Shown here piece by piece: positions 21,181-35,434 of a stretch of 64,000 nt of DNA. The notes beneath the pieces are model-generated. The model was not told where the DNA came from and made no database searches. It saw nothing but the letters and a program-made list of their open reading frames with translations. The DNA is from Mycosarcoma maydis (Eukaryota; Basidiomycota; Ustilaginomycetes; Ustilaginales). The stretch is from the NCBI RefSeq assembly GCF_000328475.2, contig NC_026482.1:1178001-1242000 (forward strand), written 5' to 3'. Made by a program: the position numbers and the translations under genes. The stretch's first letter is position 1. Each line of letters begins with the position of its first letter.

Positions 21181-22859
21181 TTACTTCATGATCTTGCCAT
21201 CAGCGAAGGCCTTACCGTCGACGGTGGCCTCCCAAGCCATCATGTCCTCGAAGAACTTCTTGTCCTCGGGCTTGCTCAAGTCCAAGGGCGAGATGGTGTA
21301 TGAGTCGACATCGGGGGCGACCTCGAGCACACTCTTGGGGTCCTTACCACGGCAGATCATGACACCGGAGATGGCGTTGGCGTTGTTCTCACCAAACACT
21401 CCGAGCGTACCCATGGTGTACTTGCGCGAAGCCTCGAGACGCGCAAAGAAACCACCGATCAGATTGTTGGACTGGAACACAGCCTGCAGCTCGTCGTTGT
21501 ACTTGTAGTCCAGCTTGACTACCGAGTAGCCCTCAGAGTCAAAGTTCTTGAAGAACCAGGGCAGCGCAACCTCGCGCGTCTCCTCGTTCGAGTAGGTTCG
21601 CTTCCACTCGTCAAGGTTGAACGACGACTTGGGCAGGTCGTCCAACGGGTTCTTGGGCTTGGGCGCAGCCTTGGGCTCGTCGTCCTCGTCGTCATCCTTG
21701 GGAGCGGGCGCAGCCTTGGGCTTCTCAGCCTTGGGAGCAGGGGCAGCCTTGGGCTTCTCCTCCTTCTTGGGTGGCACAAACTTGACATTGTCCTCAGCGA
21801 GCGTCAGCGACGAGTACGCCTTGAGAGCAGTGGGCTGCTTGGTGACCGTGTTGAAGTAGCGCACCGTGTTCGGGTACTTGGAGCGGAAGTTGACACCGGC
21901 AACATGGCCAAAGACGAAGCCAATGTCAGAAGCGAGCGTCAAGTCGGCAAGCGTGACACGGTGACCGACGATAAAGGTCTTTTTCTTGAGCTCAGCCTCG
22001 AGGTAGGTAAAGGATCGGTCAAGGTTCTCCCAGAGCTTCTGCTCGTAAGCCTTGTTGTAGGGGAGCAGGCCTTTGCAGATCAGCATGAGCTGAACACCGA
22101 ACTGAAGGATCTCATCGTCGGCGAACGAGATCCACTGTTCGACAAGAGCAGCCGACTTGGCGTCAGTGCCGAGCAGCTTGGCGTTGTCCGAGAGACCGGC
22201 GACTGTGGCAATGCACGAAAGATTTGGGACCAAAGGCAGTTCGCAAGGAAGAAAAAAAAAAAGCGAGGAGAAGAGTCAATCAGGATGTCGACAAGCCAAG
22301 AGTGTCTCTTTGCCGTTTGCTTTGCCTGCGTAGCGTAATCGATCGTCTTCGCGCGGCGCAACTGTTGTAGAGCAAGCTAGCGACAGGCGCTTGCTCGGTG
22401 TGAAATCAGGGCATTATGCTGAAAGAGTATCCTCGACATGGGTGATTCGGACAGGGATAACTGTAAAGATAGACTCATCATTCTAGAGCGGGAGAGCGCA
22501 CGACGAACGAGCGGATGACTGGGCAAGCCTCGCTCGAGCCATCAAGCAGAAACGACAGCGGCGCGCGAGAAAAACGATGGATCAAGTTGGCAAAACAAGA
22601 GCTTGATTGGCGTTTTCAAGTTGTACGTACCGTAACGAGCGATAGCCCTGCCCTCAGTGAGGCTGAAGCCGTCAGTGCCCTTGAAGGCTGGGATCTTTCC
22701 GTAGGGGAAGAGAGCGGTGAACTCGGGCTTCTTGGTGTCGCCCTTCATGGCCTGGGTCTCGACGATCTCAAGCTCGACGCCATTGTAGGCGGCGGCAGCG
22801 AGAACGCGGTTGACCTTGAAGTGGCCAGCAAAGCCGTAGATCTGTCCGATAGGAGCCAT
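21181..22859 (-). CDS. TEF3: Translation elongation factor eEF1B gamma subunit
   Basis: Two exons: 22631-22859 and 21181-22202, joined TAC G|TC, giving 416 residues, the usual eEF1B-gamma length. Residues 1-76 are the start of a GST-like N-domain (MAPIGQIYGFAGHFKVNRVL, GKIPAFKGTDGFSLTEGRAI). The GST C-domain continues in exon 2 (SDNAKLLG, NKAYEQKLWENLDRSF, VTLADLTLASDIGFVFGHV). A Lys/Pro/Ala-rich linker with repeated PKAAPAPK follows, then the EF1G domain (LPKSSFNLDEWKRTYSNE, ALPWFFKNFDSEGYSVV, GVFGENNANAISGVMICRG). The gamma subunit anchors and stabilises the complex that recharges eEF1A with GTP. The symbol uses the common yeast name and could differ by species. The 428-bp intron is long for this window. 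Gene order is head-to-tail with the PDI gene upstream and the phosphodiesterase downstream. Confidence 0.94.
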
Positions 22860-23680
22860 TTTGTTGGAGTGGTATATGAGTGACTATGGGTGGTGGGAAG
22901 CGGGAGAGAAGCAACCGAGACAAACGTGAATTTCACTTGTGGCCCCTTCTGCCTCGCTACCTTTCGCGTTTGGCAAGCTCAGATTTGGCGCAGCTCCAGA
23001 AGATTTTTTTTTCTCTTTTGTCTGCCTATTGGAAGAACCCGTGCGGTGGCATGTGTGGCAAACAGTCCAACACTCACGACTTCTAACAAACCACAAATCC
23101 AAACACGAAATTAAAAAAAAAAAATAGAATCTGGAAGAAGGAAGCACCAAGCCGCCTCCCGTGCACTTTTCACGACTCTGTGACCCTGACCCGAGCGTCA
23201 TAATCACGAATCATGAATCGTGAATCTCATCACGCCACACCACGGCTGACAAGCCGTGAAGGCGAGAGATGTGAGGCGCTGAGAAATTTATTCATGTCAG
23301 CCAAGAGTGGTCTCACATTTGGAAGCTTTTCACCGTGCGCACGTCGCACACTCACTCGTGACAGACGGCGATATACGTGATAAGCTCTTGAGCGATTCGA
23401 GCTCTAGTCCTTTCGCACGACGAGTCACCAAAGGATTCTTTGCCATTCGAGACGCACGACGTGTCGTTTACAGTCTTGGTTTGCTTGCTTGTTCGTTATC
23501 TCACACACTTTAATCACTAACTTGATAGATGGAATCTTGCACGATATAAATGATGGAGTAAAACGGGATACAATCATTTGCTAAAATGCAACGATATCAT
23601 GGATGGCATGTATCGGGACGACATCTCGGCAACGCCACGCCCCGAGTCCATCAAAACAAGCTACACTGACGCTTGACAGC
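22860..23680. other. Spacer between the PDI 3' end and the eEF1B-gamma start
   Basis: 0.8 kb without a supported gene; it must contain the eEF1B-gamma promoter. There are homopolymer runs (t9 at ~23006, a12 near 23113) and heptamer copies at 23201-23230 (aatcacgaatcatgaatcgtgaatc), including a head-to-head arrangement. Confidence 0.55.
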
Positions 23681-25366
23681 TCATAGCTCCTCGTGGTGAG
23701 GAGCCTCCTTGGCGGGGGCGGCCTGCTCGGTAACGTTGATCGGATCGAGGTCGACCGAAACCTTGTGCTTGCCGTTAAGGGCAATGAAGTCGACAAAGCC
23801 CTCGAGCGAGCGGTCACCGGTGAACTCGATCCAGTCCTTGCTGCCGGCCGCTTGGAACTTGATGGTGGGGAATGACTGCACCTGGAAACCAGCCGAGGGG
23901 GGAATGTCGTTGGCGGTAGCGTCCATCTTTGCGATCAACACCTTGTCCTTGTGTGCCTTGTACTTCTCACCCAGGGTGTCGTAGGTGGGGGCGAGCTTCT
24001 TGCAGTGTCCGCACCACGGAGCGTAGAACTCAACCAGCTTGTCCTTGCTGTCGTCACCGATGACAGCGTCAAATTCGTCAGCGACAAGGACGTGGACGGG
24101 TCCATCCTGGTCCTTGGGGATGGGCTCCGACTTGACCGAAGGCTTGAGCGATCCCGAAGTGTACTGGGAAACAAAGTCTGTCACCTTGGCGACAAGATCG
24201 CCGGAGAGGTCCTCAAGGGGGAACTTGAGGTTCTGTTCAATGTCCTGAACGGCGAAAGCGGGCCAGTCCTCGCCCTGGATGTTGAGCGACTTGGCGTGCG
24301 CAGAGTACTTGACACCGTCAATCCACACAAAGTTGAGCTTGCCCTTGTTGGCCCTGGCCAGCGACTTGAGCGACTCGACGGTCGACTTGAGGTCCTTGGA
24401 CTCGGGGTCAGCAAACAGGTAGGCGAGCGGAAGACCCGACTCGGCGTAGCTCATAAAGTTTTCGGCATTCAGCTCGTCGATCAGAGGAATCGACTCGGCC
24501 TTGATAAAGTTGGTAATGGCCTCCTCGTTGAACGACTTGCCGTCAAACTTGACCTCGGGCTCGTCGAATTGACGGTAGACCACAAAGGCGGGCGCAGTGA
24601 CACCGGCCTTCTCGGCAACCGCTGCATCGTGAACAACACCAAATAGGTAGTTGTCGCGCAGGTTGTTGGCGACAGCGTTGACGGCGTCGAGGTGAGCCTT
24701 GTCCGAAGAGTCGAGGTAGGCAATGGCGACAACACGGTCCTTGGACTTGAAGTCAGCGTAGCTGTCTGCGGTCAACTCAGAGAGCGCGGGGAGGGCTTGC
24801 TTCTTCATGTACGAAACGATACCGTCGGCCTTTCGGTTGCCGTTGTACTCTGACGAGGAGCCTGTGCGGAACACCTTGAGCGTTGGGAAACCCTCGACAC
24901 CGTGCTCAGCGCACAGCTCGTTCTCCTCGGTACAGTCGACCTTAGCAAGTTTGATCTTGTCTGCAAGCAGCTCGGTGGAAGCCTTTTCGTACTCGGGGGC
25001 GAGTGCCTTGCAGTGACCACACCAAGGGGCGTAGAATTCGACGAGCATCAGAGGCTGTTGAGCGGGAACGGAAGGCCGGTAAAAGACGGCAGCAACGAAG
25101 AGCGGTGTGAGCGTCAAAGCAGGAGCGTAGAAGAGAGGGCGCATCAGTGTCAGCTAATGATCCTCTGCAGAATGGACACTGGACTGTCACAAGGACGATC
25201 AAGCTCATCGCGCAAAGCTGGACGTGGTACGTACCTCGTTCTGAACATTCTCGGTGAAGTTGGATTTGCCGAGCACAAGAACGTCAGACGACGTCGAGGC
25301 CTCAGCAGAAATGAAGGTGGCGGCGGTAGCCAGACCGGCCGCGATGGCGGAACGAGAGAATCGCAT
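23681..25366 (-). CDS. PDI1: Protein disulfide isomerase, ER lumen
   Basis: Two exons: 25235-25366 and 23681-25054, phase 0, giving 501 residues. The N-terminus is a signal peptide (MRFSRSAIAAGLATAATFISAEA). Four thioredoxin-like domains in the order a-b-b'-a' carry two catalytic sites, WCGHC at C56/C59 and at C392/C395, both preceded by VEFYAPW. The C-terminus is acidic and ends HEEL, an HDEL-type retrieval signal. The enzyme forms and reshuffles disulfides in secretory proteins. The 180-bp intron (donor GTACGT, acceptor AACAG) separates the signal peptide and the start of domain a from the first active site; without it the second-exon frame would begin with unrelated residues. An alternative acceptor a few bases away cannot be excluded, but it would not affect the active site. 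Confidence 0.93.
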
Positions 25367-26512
25367 GTTGAAGAGTAGGCTCTACCGAGTGAGAGACAAG
25401 GTGGAAGAGCAAGGTGAGGACGTGATGGTAGTGGAAACGAAACAAAGAGCAAAGCGACCAACACTGATACATCAAGACATTCTCAGCAGCGCTGAGACGC
25501 TCGCTGACACACTCGCCGAGATGAAGGGTGGGGACAGCTGTTTGTCTGTTCCACGTCTCCCAAGTCTGAGCTTTGTGTGCCGGGATGCAGAGCCAAGAGC
25601 TTGGCTGGGTGTGTGCGCGCCAGCCTGTCCAACTTTGCTCGAAAATAGCAAGAAGCGACGTGGCAGCAAGACGCCCGCTGAGGGCTCGTGCGTGCCCTCT
25701 TACGCTGTGATTGGAAACTTGAATTTGCCGGATTTTAGAGCTGTGCTTTCGTGAGCGCTTGCGTACCTTCCACCTCATCGCCTGCTCGCGGCATGTCTGG
25801 TGCCGCACGAGACACGCAGCTCGCGTGCGTGTGGCGTTTCATTCCTCGCAGAGATCAACGCTTTGGCAGGCACGCTCTTTGCTGCCGAGGAGTCACTGAT
25901 AGCTACTACGTACCCGGTCATTGGTAAGCTCACCACGCCCATGTGACACTGAAGGTGTTTGCTCCGAACTGCGAGTGCTAGCTCGTGATGCGGGGAAGTC
26001 TTCAGTATGAACAGAGCACAATCGCCAACGTGGAGCGTGGAGCACGCAAACAAGCGTGAAGCACGACGGTACACGCAACGTGGGACAAAATCACGGAACA
26101 CGCGAACACGGAAAAGAGAAAGTTGGCTGTTAGATTTGTCTTGCTCTGGTAAGGAAACTCGTGACTTGGCTTGACACGCACAACGCACGACGTGAGAAGA
26201 CGGATCACGGATGCAATCACGAATCGTGAGTATGCCAGATACTCGATGAGTCGGGAGTCACGAGTGATGCACGATGCACGTGATGAAGACAATCACAAAT
26301 GTTAGACTCTGATCCTGTGAGTCAGGAGAAGAGAAGAAAATTTGGACGACTTATCCGATGTCATGTTAGTCATGAGTGACAAGCGTCAAAAAAAATCAGA
26401 GTCGAGACTTGCTTCCGATTGGGCCACAAGTGGAAAGTGTTGGAGCCTCGTCGATCTTCTTGTACACGTTAACTCTCCACCACAACGCTACTACGGTCAC
26501 ACATACGCAGCA
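25367..26512. other. Divergent intergenic region between PDI and adenylosuccinate lyase
   Basis: 1.15 kb without a supported gene. Heptamer-family copies cluster at 26212-26290 (gcaatcacgaatcgtgag, agtcacgagtgatgcacgatgcacgtga), including a back-to-back TCACGAATCGTGA. Confidence 0.55.
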
Positions 26513-27961
26513 ATGGCATCGTTTGAATCGTGGCAATCGCCTCTCTCGGCGCGATACGCGTCCAAGGAGATGTCGGGTCTTTTTTCCAACGCTACCCGTT
26601 TCTCCACCTGGCGTCAACTCTGGCTGAACCTCGCCATCGCCGAGCGCGAGCTCGGTCTCGATATCTCGCAGGAAGCTATCGACCAGATGAAGGCCAATCT
26701 CACCCTCGACGAGCGACAGATGGCGCTTGCTGCCGAAGAGGAGAAGCGCAGGAGGCACGATGTTATGGCCCACGTCCACGTCTTTGGTACTGTCGCTCCA
26801 GCCGCTGCTGGCGTTATCCACCTCGGTGCTACCTCTTGCTACGTCACGGACAACGCCGACCTTATCTTCCTGCGCAATGGTCTCGACCTATTGCTTCCAA
26901 AGCTGGCACTGGTGATCGAGAGGCTGTCTGCCTTTGCTGAGAAGCACAAGGCTCTGCCTACGCTCGGTTTCACCCACATGCAGCCTGCTCAGTTAACCAC
27001 GGTGGGCAAGCGTGCTACTCTGTGGATTCAGGAGCTTCTTTGGGACCTGCGAAACATCCAGCGTGCTCGGGACGATCTTGGTTTCCGTGGTGTCAAGGGT
27101 ACCACGGGCACTCAGGCTTCCTTCCTTGCTCTGTTCGACGGCGATCATGCCAAAGTCGAGGCGCTCGACGAGCGCGTTACTGAGCTGTTCGGCTTTCCTT
27201 ACGCCATGCCTGTTACCGGTCAGACCTACTCGCGTAAGGTTGATATCGACGTGCTCAACAGCCTTTCCTCCTTCTCCGCCTCGGCGCTCAAGATGGCCAC
27301 TGACATCCGATTGCTCTGCCATCTCAAGGAAGTCGAAGAGCCCTTCGAGAAGGACCAGATCGGATCGTCTGCTATGGCGTACAAGCGCAATCCTATGCGA
27401 TCCGAACGTGTGTGTGGTTTGGCACGCTGGCTCGGCAACGCTGTCAACTCTGCGCGTGAAACCGCCGGTGCTCAGTGGATGGAGCGAACGCTGGACGATT
27501 CGGCCAACCGCCGTCTTTCGATTCCCGAAGCCTTCCTCACGGCCGACGTGATCCTCACCATCCTCCAAAACGTTTCCGAAGGTCTCGTCGTCTACCCCGC
27601 CATCATCGCACGTCGAATCCAGAGCGAGTTGCCGTTCATGGCGACAGAGAACGTCATCATGGCTATGGTCCGTGCAGGCGGTGATCGTCAGGAGTGCCAC
27701 GAACGTATCCGTGTACTTTCTCACCAAGCTGCCGCCCAGGTCAAGGAGCATGGATTGGAGAACGACCTGATCGCCAGGATCAAGGCCGATACTTATTTTG
27801 AGCCCATCTTGGCTCAGATGGATCAGCTCTTGGATCCTAAGAGCTTCACCGGAAGGGCCGAGCAGCAGGTGGATAGCTTCTTGGCCAAGTGGGTCAAGCC
27901 CGCCATCGAGCCGTACATGGCCGCTATCCAGTCGGCTGGCAAAGCCGAGTTGTCTGTCTAG
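26513..27961 (+). CDS. ADE13: Adenylosuccinate lyase
   Basis: An intron-free 482-residue enzyme, the same length as the yeast protein. It belongs to the fumarase/aspartase superfamily and catalyses two fumarate-releasing steps of purine synthesis: SAICAR to AICAR, and adenylosuccinate to AMP. The superfamily signature [10 protein letters not shown] is at 285-294, the flexible catalytic loop. Other active-site blocks are visible: [24 protein letters not shown] and [16 protein letters not shown]. The ATG at 26513 (MASFESWQS) starts the conserved N-terminus; the frame is open for 57 codons upstream but that stretch looks like leader sequence. It converges on the beta-adaptin gene, 188 bp between stop codons. 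Confidence 0.96.
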   Translation: MASFESWQSPLSARYASKEMSGLFSNATRFSTWRQLWLNLAIAERELGLDISQEAIDQMKANLTLDERQMALAAEEEKRRRHDVMAHVHVFGTVAPAAAGVIHLGATSCYVTDNADLIFLRNGLDLLLPKLALVIERLSAFAEKHKALPTLGFTHMQPAQLTTVGKRATLWIQELLWDLRNIQRARDDLGFRGVKGTTGTQASFLALFDGDHAKVEALDERVTELFGFPYAMPVTGQTYSRKVDIDVLNSLSSFSASALKMATDIRLLCHLKEVEEPFEKDQIGSSAMAYKRNPMRSERVCGLARWLGNAVNSARETAGAQWMERTLDDSANRRLSIPEAFLTADVILTILQNVSEGLVVYPAIIARRIQSELPFMATENVIMAMVRAGGDRQECHERIRVLSHQAAAQVKEHGLENDLIARIKADTYFEPILAQMDQLLDPKSFTGRAEQQVDSFLAKWVKPAIEPYMAAIQSAGKAELSV

Positions 27962-28149
27962 ACTTGTTCACGTCATCCGTGCCACATGCACAACCTCAAA
28001 CCCTGTCTTCCTTGTATATTACCATAAAGCAAGCTCAATCTCAGCTGGACAAGTTCAGTCTCCTGTCTCGTACTCTTGCCCATTCTGTCATGCCTTGTCG
28101 AGCGAAGATGGCATACTTGCAACGTTCTCTGAGAGTACATTGGGCGAAA

Positions 28150-30450
28150 TTAAAACAGCCCGAGCAAGTCGTCCTGCCCTGAAGTAGGTGCCGATTTGGC
28201 TGTTGCCGAAGTAGCAGTTGAAGCCAAGACGGGCGAACCAAACGCATTGTTGACAGGGGAAGCAGGGGTAGCTTTCAAGGCTTGCAGGGCCTGCATGCCG
28301 CTCTGAGCCCCAGGTTGCTCGGCACCGGGTGCAGCATCGAACAATCCGAGTAGATCGTTTAGTCCACCACCGCCGGCGGCGGTTGTCGATGTCGCGCCGG
28401 TGTGGGATGCACTGCTCCCATTCGTCGACATGGGCGGAGTGGAAATGCTAGCACCCATCATCAGTTCGTCCAGTCCTGCGAGCGCTCCCAATGCGCCTGC
28501 ACCTGCGCCGGATGCCGCGTTAGTAGCGGGTAGGTCGACATCGTCGTCACCGAAATCGAGCAGATTCTCGGACTTCTGTCCCTGCACCACGGTCGCCAGC
28601 GCCTTTTCACGCGTGATATCGTCTTCTGCCTCACCACCTTGACCCTTGAACCCGTCAGCACCGATCCTCGCTTTCCCGATAAACGTCGCAGCTGGCTTGT
28701 GATACGCACTGGCGAGACTCGATAGCTCCGAGACGAGCTCGTCGAGCACTGCTGGTGGTACCGTAGTCAACGGAATCGAAATGGGAGGACGTGAGGCCAG
28801 GATGACGTTTCTCCCCGCAGCCGAATCAGATGACGAAAGCAGACGCCAATAGATAAAGGCACGATCGCGCAAATCTGGCGAATCGCATTCCTTGGTCGCC
28901 TTCTCCAACACCTGCTGCACAATCTGTTGGGCTAGACTGCTATCGGGCTTCTTGAGGAATGCCTTGACAATCGCAGTGAGGGTCTGAAATTGCACCTGGT
29001 AGGGCTCATCGGTGAACGAGTCGAGAAAATGCGCCAGCAAGTCTTCGGCGTTGGAGATCTTATCTGCGTACTCGCCAAGAATCCAGATAAGCGATCCTTT
29101 CGCCTCGGGCTCATCAAGCTCCTCGAGATTGGAGCAGAGCGTTGGAATGATACCCTCATAGTTGTGCGGATACTTGCGGAAGATGTCTTTGATGACGACG
29201 ACGGCTTCCTGAACAACATAGCTCACCTTGGTGGCGATCAAATCGAGCAGCACATGGACACATCGTTCCGCGGCGGTGTCGATCTTGATAGCGCACTGGC
29301 CAATGGCACGAATGGCTCTTCGTACAAAATCGACATCCACTTCAGAAGCATACTCTTTGAGCTCGGACAGGAGCATGTCGACGTTGCGCTCGTTGGCGAG
29401 CTTGATCATGATCTCGACCTTTTCGAGCTTGACGTAGGATGGGTCGTTGTACTTGCAGAAAAATACACGAAGCTCGTTCTGCAGAATGTCGGGACGCTTT
29501 TGCAATACGAGGTTGATGTTTCGCAGCGCAACCCACTGCACCTCGGGAGCGGACGAGATGAGGGTGACCAAGGGAGGCGCCATCTTACGTACGAGCTGCT
29601 TGATCAATTCGTCATTGTTGCACACCTTTGCCATGTGGATGAGAACGACCTTGACGGCACCGAGGACAACACTGCCGTTTGCATGTTGGAATTGAGGCAT
29701 GACGCGTTCGCAGATGTGTTCGGCTTGCTTTTCGTCGCGAGCACGATAACGCGCGAGCGAGTTGAGGATGGCGATACGACCCCATTCGGTGCATTCGTTG
29801 AGCGCGATGAGGAGTTTGGTGAGCACGTCCGGGTCGATAACAAATACGGCTGACTGGCCAGTTGGATCGTTTTCAAGTGCGGCCTGGTGAATGTCGGTCA
29901 AGGCAGTGACGGCGTTGGCCACGACCATGGGATTGCTGTCTCCGACCATATCCTTGAGCAGGCCCACAAAGCCTCGATCGATTGCCAATTCGGGCTTGAG
30001 ATCGTAGAGCTTGGCGACGCAGATGGCGGCCGTCTTGCGCACGTACGGATTCTCGTCGCGTAGCGACTTTTCGAGTGGATCCGAGAGGTAATCGATGATC
30101 TTTTCTGCGCGCAAACAGCCCATTGTGCGAATGGCAAGGGCACGAATGAGCGGATTTGGATCTTCCGAGTCTTTGACAAACGTGTTGACAGCGAGGATGA
30201 CGAGTTCGGGCTGTGTCTTTGCGTAGTTCATGAGGTAGAGATAGACGAGCTTCTTTTGCTCTAGATCCTCGGTCTGCATGTTTTTGAGCACATCTGGAAA
30301 GAGACCGCTGACATCTTTTCCGACAGTCATGTTGGCAATGACACGCTTGATGGCATCCTTTCTGCGATCACGGTATTCCGAATTGAGGTCTGCACGCAGC
30401 TCAAAGTTCTCACCCTTTCGGGGAGCATTGAAGAAGCGAGGACGACTCAT
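28150..30450 (-). CDS. APL2: AP-1 complex beta-adaptin (large subunit)
   Basis: An intron-free 766-residue adaptin. The ~590-residue trunk of helical repeats is highly conserved with animal beta1/beta2 ([79 protein letters not shown]). The hinge is Gly/Ala/Ser-rich and has clathrin-box-like motifs: LLDFG at 630-634, LNDLLGLF near 695, and DDLLGLF as the last residues. No C-terminal ear domain follows, so it resembles the shorter fungal Apl2 form. AP-1 sorts cargo between the trans-Golgi network and endosomes with clathrin; the beta subunit binds clathrin and dileucine sorting signals. The ATG at 30450 gives [20 protein letters not shown], matching the family start. AP-1 rather than AP-2 beta is inferred from overall resemblance. 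Confidence 0.92.
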   Translation of the reverse strand: MSRPRFFNAPRKGENFELRADLNSEYRDRRKDAIKRVIANMTVGKDVSGLFPDVLKNMQTEDLEQKKLVYLYLMNYAKTQPELVILAVNTFVKDSEDPNPLIRALAIRTMGCLRAEKIIDYLSDPLEKSLRDENPYVRKTAAICVAKLYDLKPELAIDRGFVGLLKDMVGDSNPMVVANAVTALTDIHQAALENDPTGQSAVFVIDPDVLTKLLIALNECTEWGRIAILNSLARYRARDEKQAEHICERVMPQFQHANGSVVLGAVKVVLIHMAKVCNNDELIKQLVRKMAPPLVTLISSAPEVQWVALRNINLVLQKRPDILQNELRVFFCKYNDPSYVKLEKVEIMIKLANERNVDMLLSELKEYASEVDVDFVRRAIRAIGQCAIKIDTAAERCVHVLLDLIATKVSYVVQEAVVVIKDIFRKYPHNYEGIIPTLCSNLEELDEPEAKGSLIWILGEYADKISNAEDLLAHFLDSFTDEPYQVQFQTLTAIVKAFLKKPDSSLAQQIVQQVLEKATKECDSPDLRDRAFIYWRLLSSSDSAAGRNVILASRPPISIPLTTVPPAVLDELVSELSSLASAYHKPAATFIGKARIGADGFKGQGGEAEDDITREKALATVVQGQKSENLLDFGDDDVDLPATNAASGAGAGALGALAGLDELMMGASISTPPMSTNGSSASHTGATSTTAAGGGGLNDLLGLFDAAPGAEQPGAQSGMQALQALKATPASPVNNAFGSPVLASTATSATAKSAPTSGQDDLLGLF

Positions 30451-32710
<2,260 letters not shown>

Positions 32711-33062
32711 TGCCCTCTTACTACTTCCACTCTCCCAGCGCTACTCGTGCTCTCCCTCTCTCCTCTTATTTGCACCCTGCCTCGATACCCTCGATAGAAG
32801 ATCGCACCATTACGCATCCACCTGTATTTGTACCGCCTACTTTCTTCCACTGCAAGCATCGTTTTTATGTCTCTTTCTATTCTTCTCTCCCTCTCTTTCT
32901 CTCGTCTGTCGCGAATCAAGCGTGCCGATGTGAACGTGTATGGATTGTAAGAGGGACGCATTACAAATACATTTACCGAAAGAGGCTTTTGATGCATGGG
33001 AAGCACATTGACTGAACCAACGGACCGGACATGCGCCGCAATTCCAATTGGCTGTGGGGGCA
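32711..33062. other. Convergent spacer between DIM1 and the PP6-type phosphatase
   Basis: About 350 bp between two stop codons, with pyrimidine-rich stretches. No gene or tandem heptamer array was seen; it presumably holds both 3' ends. Confidence 0.5.
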
Positions 33063-34195
33063 TTAGAGGAAGTACTGGCTATTCAATGTGACCGTTCTGG
33101 TTTGATCCGGTACAGCGTCAAAGATCTTGAAGTTGGACTGCGTTGCTTCCCATGGTTTCATGCTCTCGCCTGAGGCTGCTGTTTTCGCTCCTGCATCTAG
33201 CTCTGTATTTGTGGCATCATCTTGCTCCGTATCGCTGAGCGCAGAATCCACAAGAGCAGAAGACGAATTTTTGCTTTCGTACGCGATCAAATCGTCCACG
33301 GCAAAAATGCTCGCAACATTGCCACATCGGTAACAATAATTGGGTGCTGACCAAACAGTGACGATGTTATTGTCGTGCATCAGCTTGTATCCTTCCTGTA
33401 CCAACTGATGAGCCCTTGCTATCAGCGACAAGCCATTGACGTGGTTAAACTCTTTGGTCACAGCGCTACCGAACAGCCATCCTGCACCACGCGGTGAAAC
33501 TCGCCAGGTATCAATGTCGTCCGGATCACTCCACATGAGATCGCAAAATGCTCCTTCGTGTGGCACTTCTTGCGCGCGAGCAATGATTCGAATCTGATCC
33601 AGTGTTCGAACGTCTGGACTGAGACCACCGTGAACACAGAGAACGCGTCCATCAATGATGGCTGCTAGGTTGAGATAGTCGAAAACTTGACAACACGATT
33701 TCCAGACATTGGCGTTGCCGTACTTGCGTTGACACTCATCGTAGAAACCGTAAACTTGGGTGATCTGGCGTGACTCGTGGTTGCCCCGAAGAAGCGTGAT
33801 CCGGGATGGGTGTCGTGCTTTGAGCGCCATGAGTAGCGAGAATGTTTCCAGGCTGAAATAGCCACGGTCGACAAAGTCACCCTATTGCATGCAAAGGTAG
33901 GAGCGGATCAGCGGGGCTCTCGAGTAGCTGGCAAGATGCGAAGGATATGACGACTTACCATAAACACATACGACGTATCCGGCGGCTCTCCGCCAACTCT
34001 GAACAGCTCGAGCAAGTCCCAAAACTGGCCGTGAATATCACCGCAGACCGTAACGGGGCTGGAAACGGGTTGGATATTGCTCTCTTCCATGAGGATGCCT
34101 CTGACCATCTCGCAGAGTGCCTTGATGTCTGGTTCTGGTAGGTACTTGCATTGTCGGAGCTGCTCTATCCACGTGTCTGGATTGCCAACAGTCAT
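33063..34195 (-). CDS. PP6/Sit4-type Ser/Thr protein phosphatase catalytic subunit
   Basis: Two exons: 33959-34195 and 33063-33881, phase 0, with a 77-bp intron (donor GTAAGT, acceptor ATAG), giving 351 residues. All PPP metal-binding motifs are present: GDIHG, GDFVDRG (rebuilt exactly across the junction), GNHESR and [17 protein letters not shown] near the N-terminus, [22 protein letters not shown] and the C-terminal YFL favour PP6/Sit4/Ppe1 over PP2A or PP4. In fungi this phosphatase works with SAP-type regulators in G1/S progression and TOR signalling. Residues ~279-328 form an acidic, Ser/Ala-rich insert between the last catalytic strand ([10 protein letters not shown]) and the tail block [11 protein letters not shown]; most PPP enzymes have only a short loop there. 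The ATG at 34195 is in a good context. Confidence 0.92.
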
Positions 34196-35434
34196 GGTGA
34201 GTGAAGCTCGAAGCGAGCGGTGCGAGGCTAGTCTAGGCTGAGCTTCCGAATCGATTTCGAGCGAGGCAGGACGACAGGTGATCGAGAACAAAGAGGATCA
34301 GATGCAGGAAAAGTGACAAAGAAAGACGATTCAAGGCTCTGCCGGGGCTGCTGAAAAGATCAGATGATTCCGCAAGCGTCGTTTCCTGTCGGATCACCCG
34401 TAGCGTCGATGAGCGTCGATGCGATGAAGTGTGCGAATTCGTAAACCGTTTTCTATTGGAAATCTTGCAAAGCAGAGCCGCAGACAAGGAGATGCTGTTG
34501 ATACAGTGATTGAAAGATGTTGGAGGAGAGAGAGAGAGAGAGTGTGTGTGTGTGTGTGTGTGTGGTAGCTGACCAAGCTGATGATGCACTTTGACCATTA
34601 CACGTTATGACTGCGATATCATCGATCGGCTCGCAAACTTGTCTCGAGTCGAGCTTTGGACAGCAAGATTCTGTGATTCATGATTGTGATTGACGATTCA
34701 CGATTATTCGTGATTGTGTGCCTCTCTGTTTCTGCCTCAAGCAACAGATCGACGCTGAGACCCTTTTTTTGGCCGGAGCTAACCTAGCGGCGGCGTCAGC
34801 TAAAACCTCTTCCTTTGAGTGGCTTAGTCGTGATTTGTGCGTTCCAAGCGAGTTGGGGGCATCGGATTCACCGTAAGCTGTCCATCGGCAGATCCGATCG
34901 GTAGGAGGGCGAATTTTACGGAACCCGGCAATCTAATCACGAATCATTCATCCTTGGAGCGCAGCAAAAGAAAAAATCATGGCTCACCATACAGAGGAAA
35001 AGTGAGCAAATCGCAAGCGCTTTCTTCTGAAGTCACCCACCGTACTCCATCTCGCCTGGCCTGAGTTCACTTCGAAGGCATCACCCTTGCTCTTCCCCCG
35101 CACAAGCAATCTATACGCACTGGTCGAGTTCCCTGCGGTGTATCTGATCTTCTCTCGGTAGACCCTCCGACTGGCTCACATCCCTTTCCGCGAATCTTTG
35201 CTCCACACCCATCACAGGGGGGCCGCCCAGCAACGATCCACAACGCCCATATTATCGCTTGAGTCGGCTCCCAACACAATCTAGTGACGGATCCAACTTG
35301 TCGCGGATCGATCCAACAGGCGTGAAGCTGGACGTAGGCCCTGATTGTAACGTCGCAGTTGGCCTTGCAAACCGAGGTAGCACGGTCACCACGACTGAGT
35401 CCTGCGCGTGCGCAACTCTGCACAAACCGCAGCA
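34196..35434. other. Divergent intergenic region between the phosphatase and RPC2
   Basis: 1.24 kb without a supported gene. Contains the GA/GT microsatellite (34526-34564) and heptamer-family copies at 34670-34725 (gattgtgattgacgattcacgattattcgtgattg) and 34935-34950. Confidence 0.55.
34526..34564. repeat. Compound (GA)n(GT)n microsatellite
   Basis: About 16 bp of GA repeats pass directly into about 22 bp of GT repeats, some 330 bp upstream of the phosphatase start codon. Confidence 0.95.

Noticed and set aside
28990..29853. 287-codon open frame antisense to the beta-adaptin gene
   Set aside because: It mirrors the conserved adaptin trunk on the other strand, has no domain, and similar shadows occur opposite other GC-rich genes (for example 23951-24646 opposite PDI).
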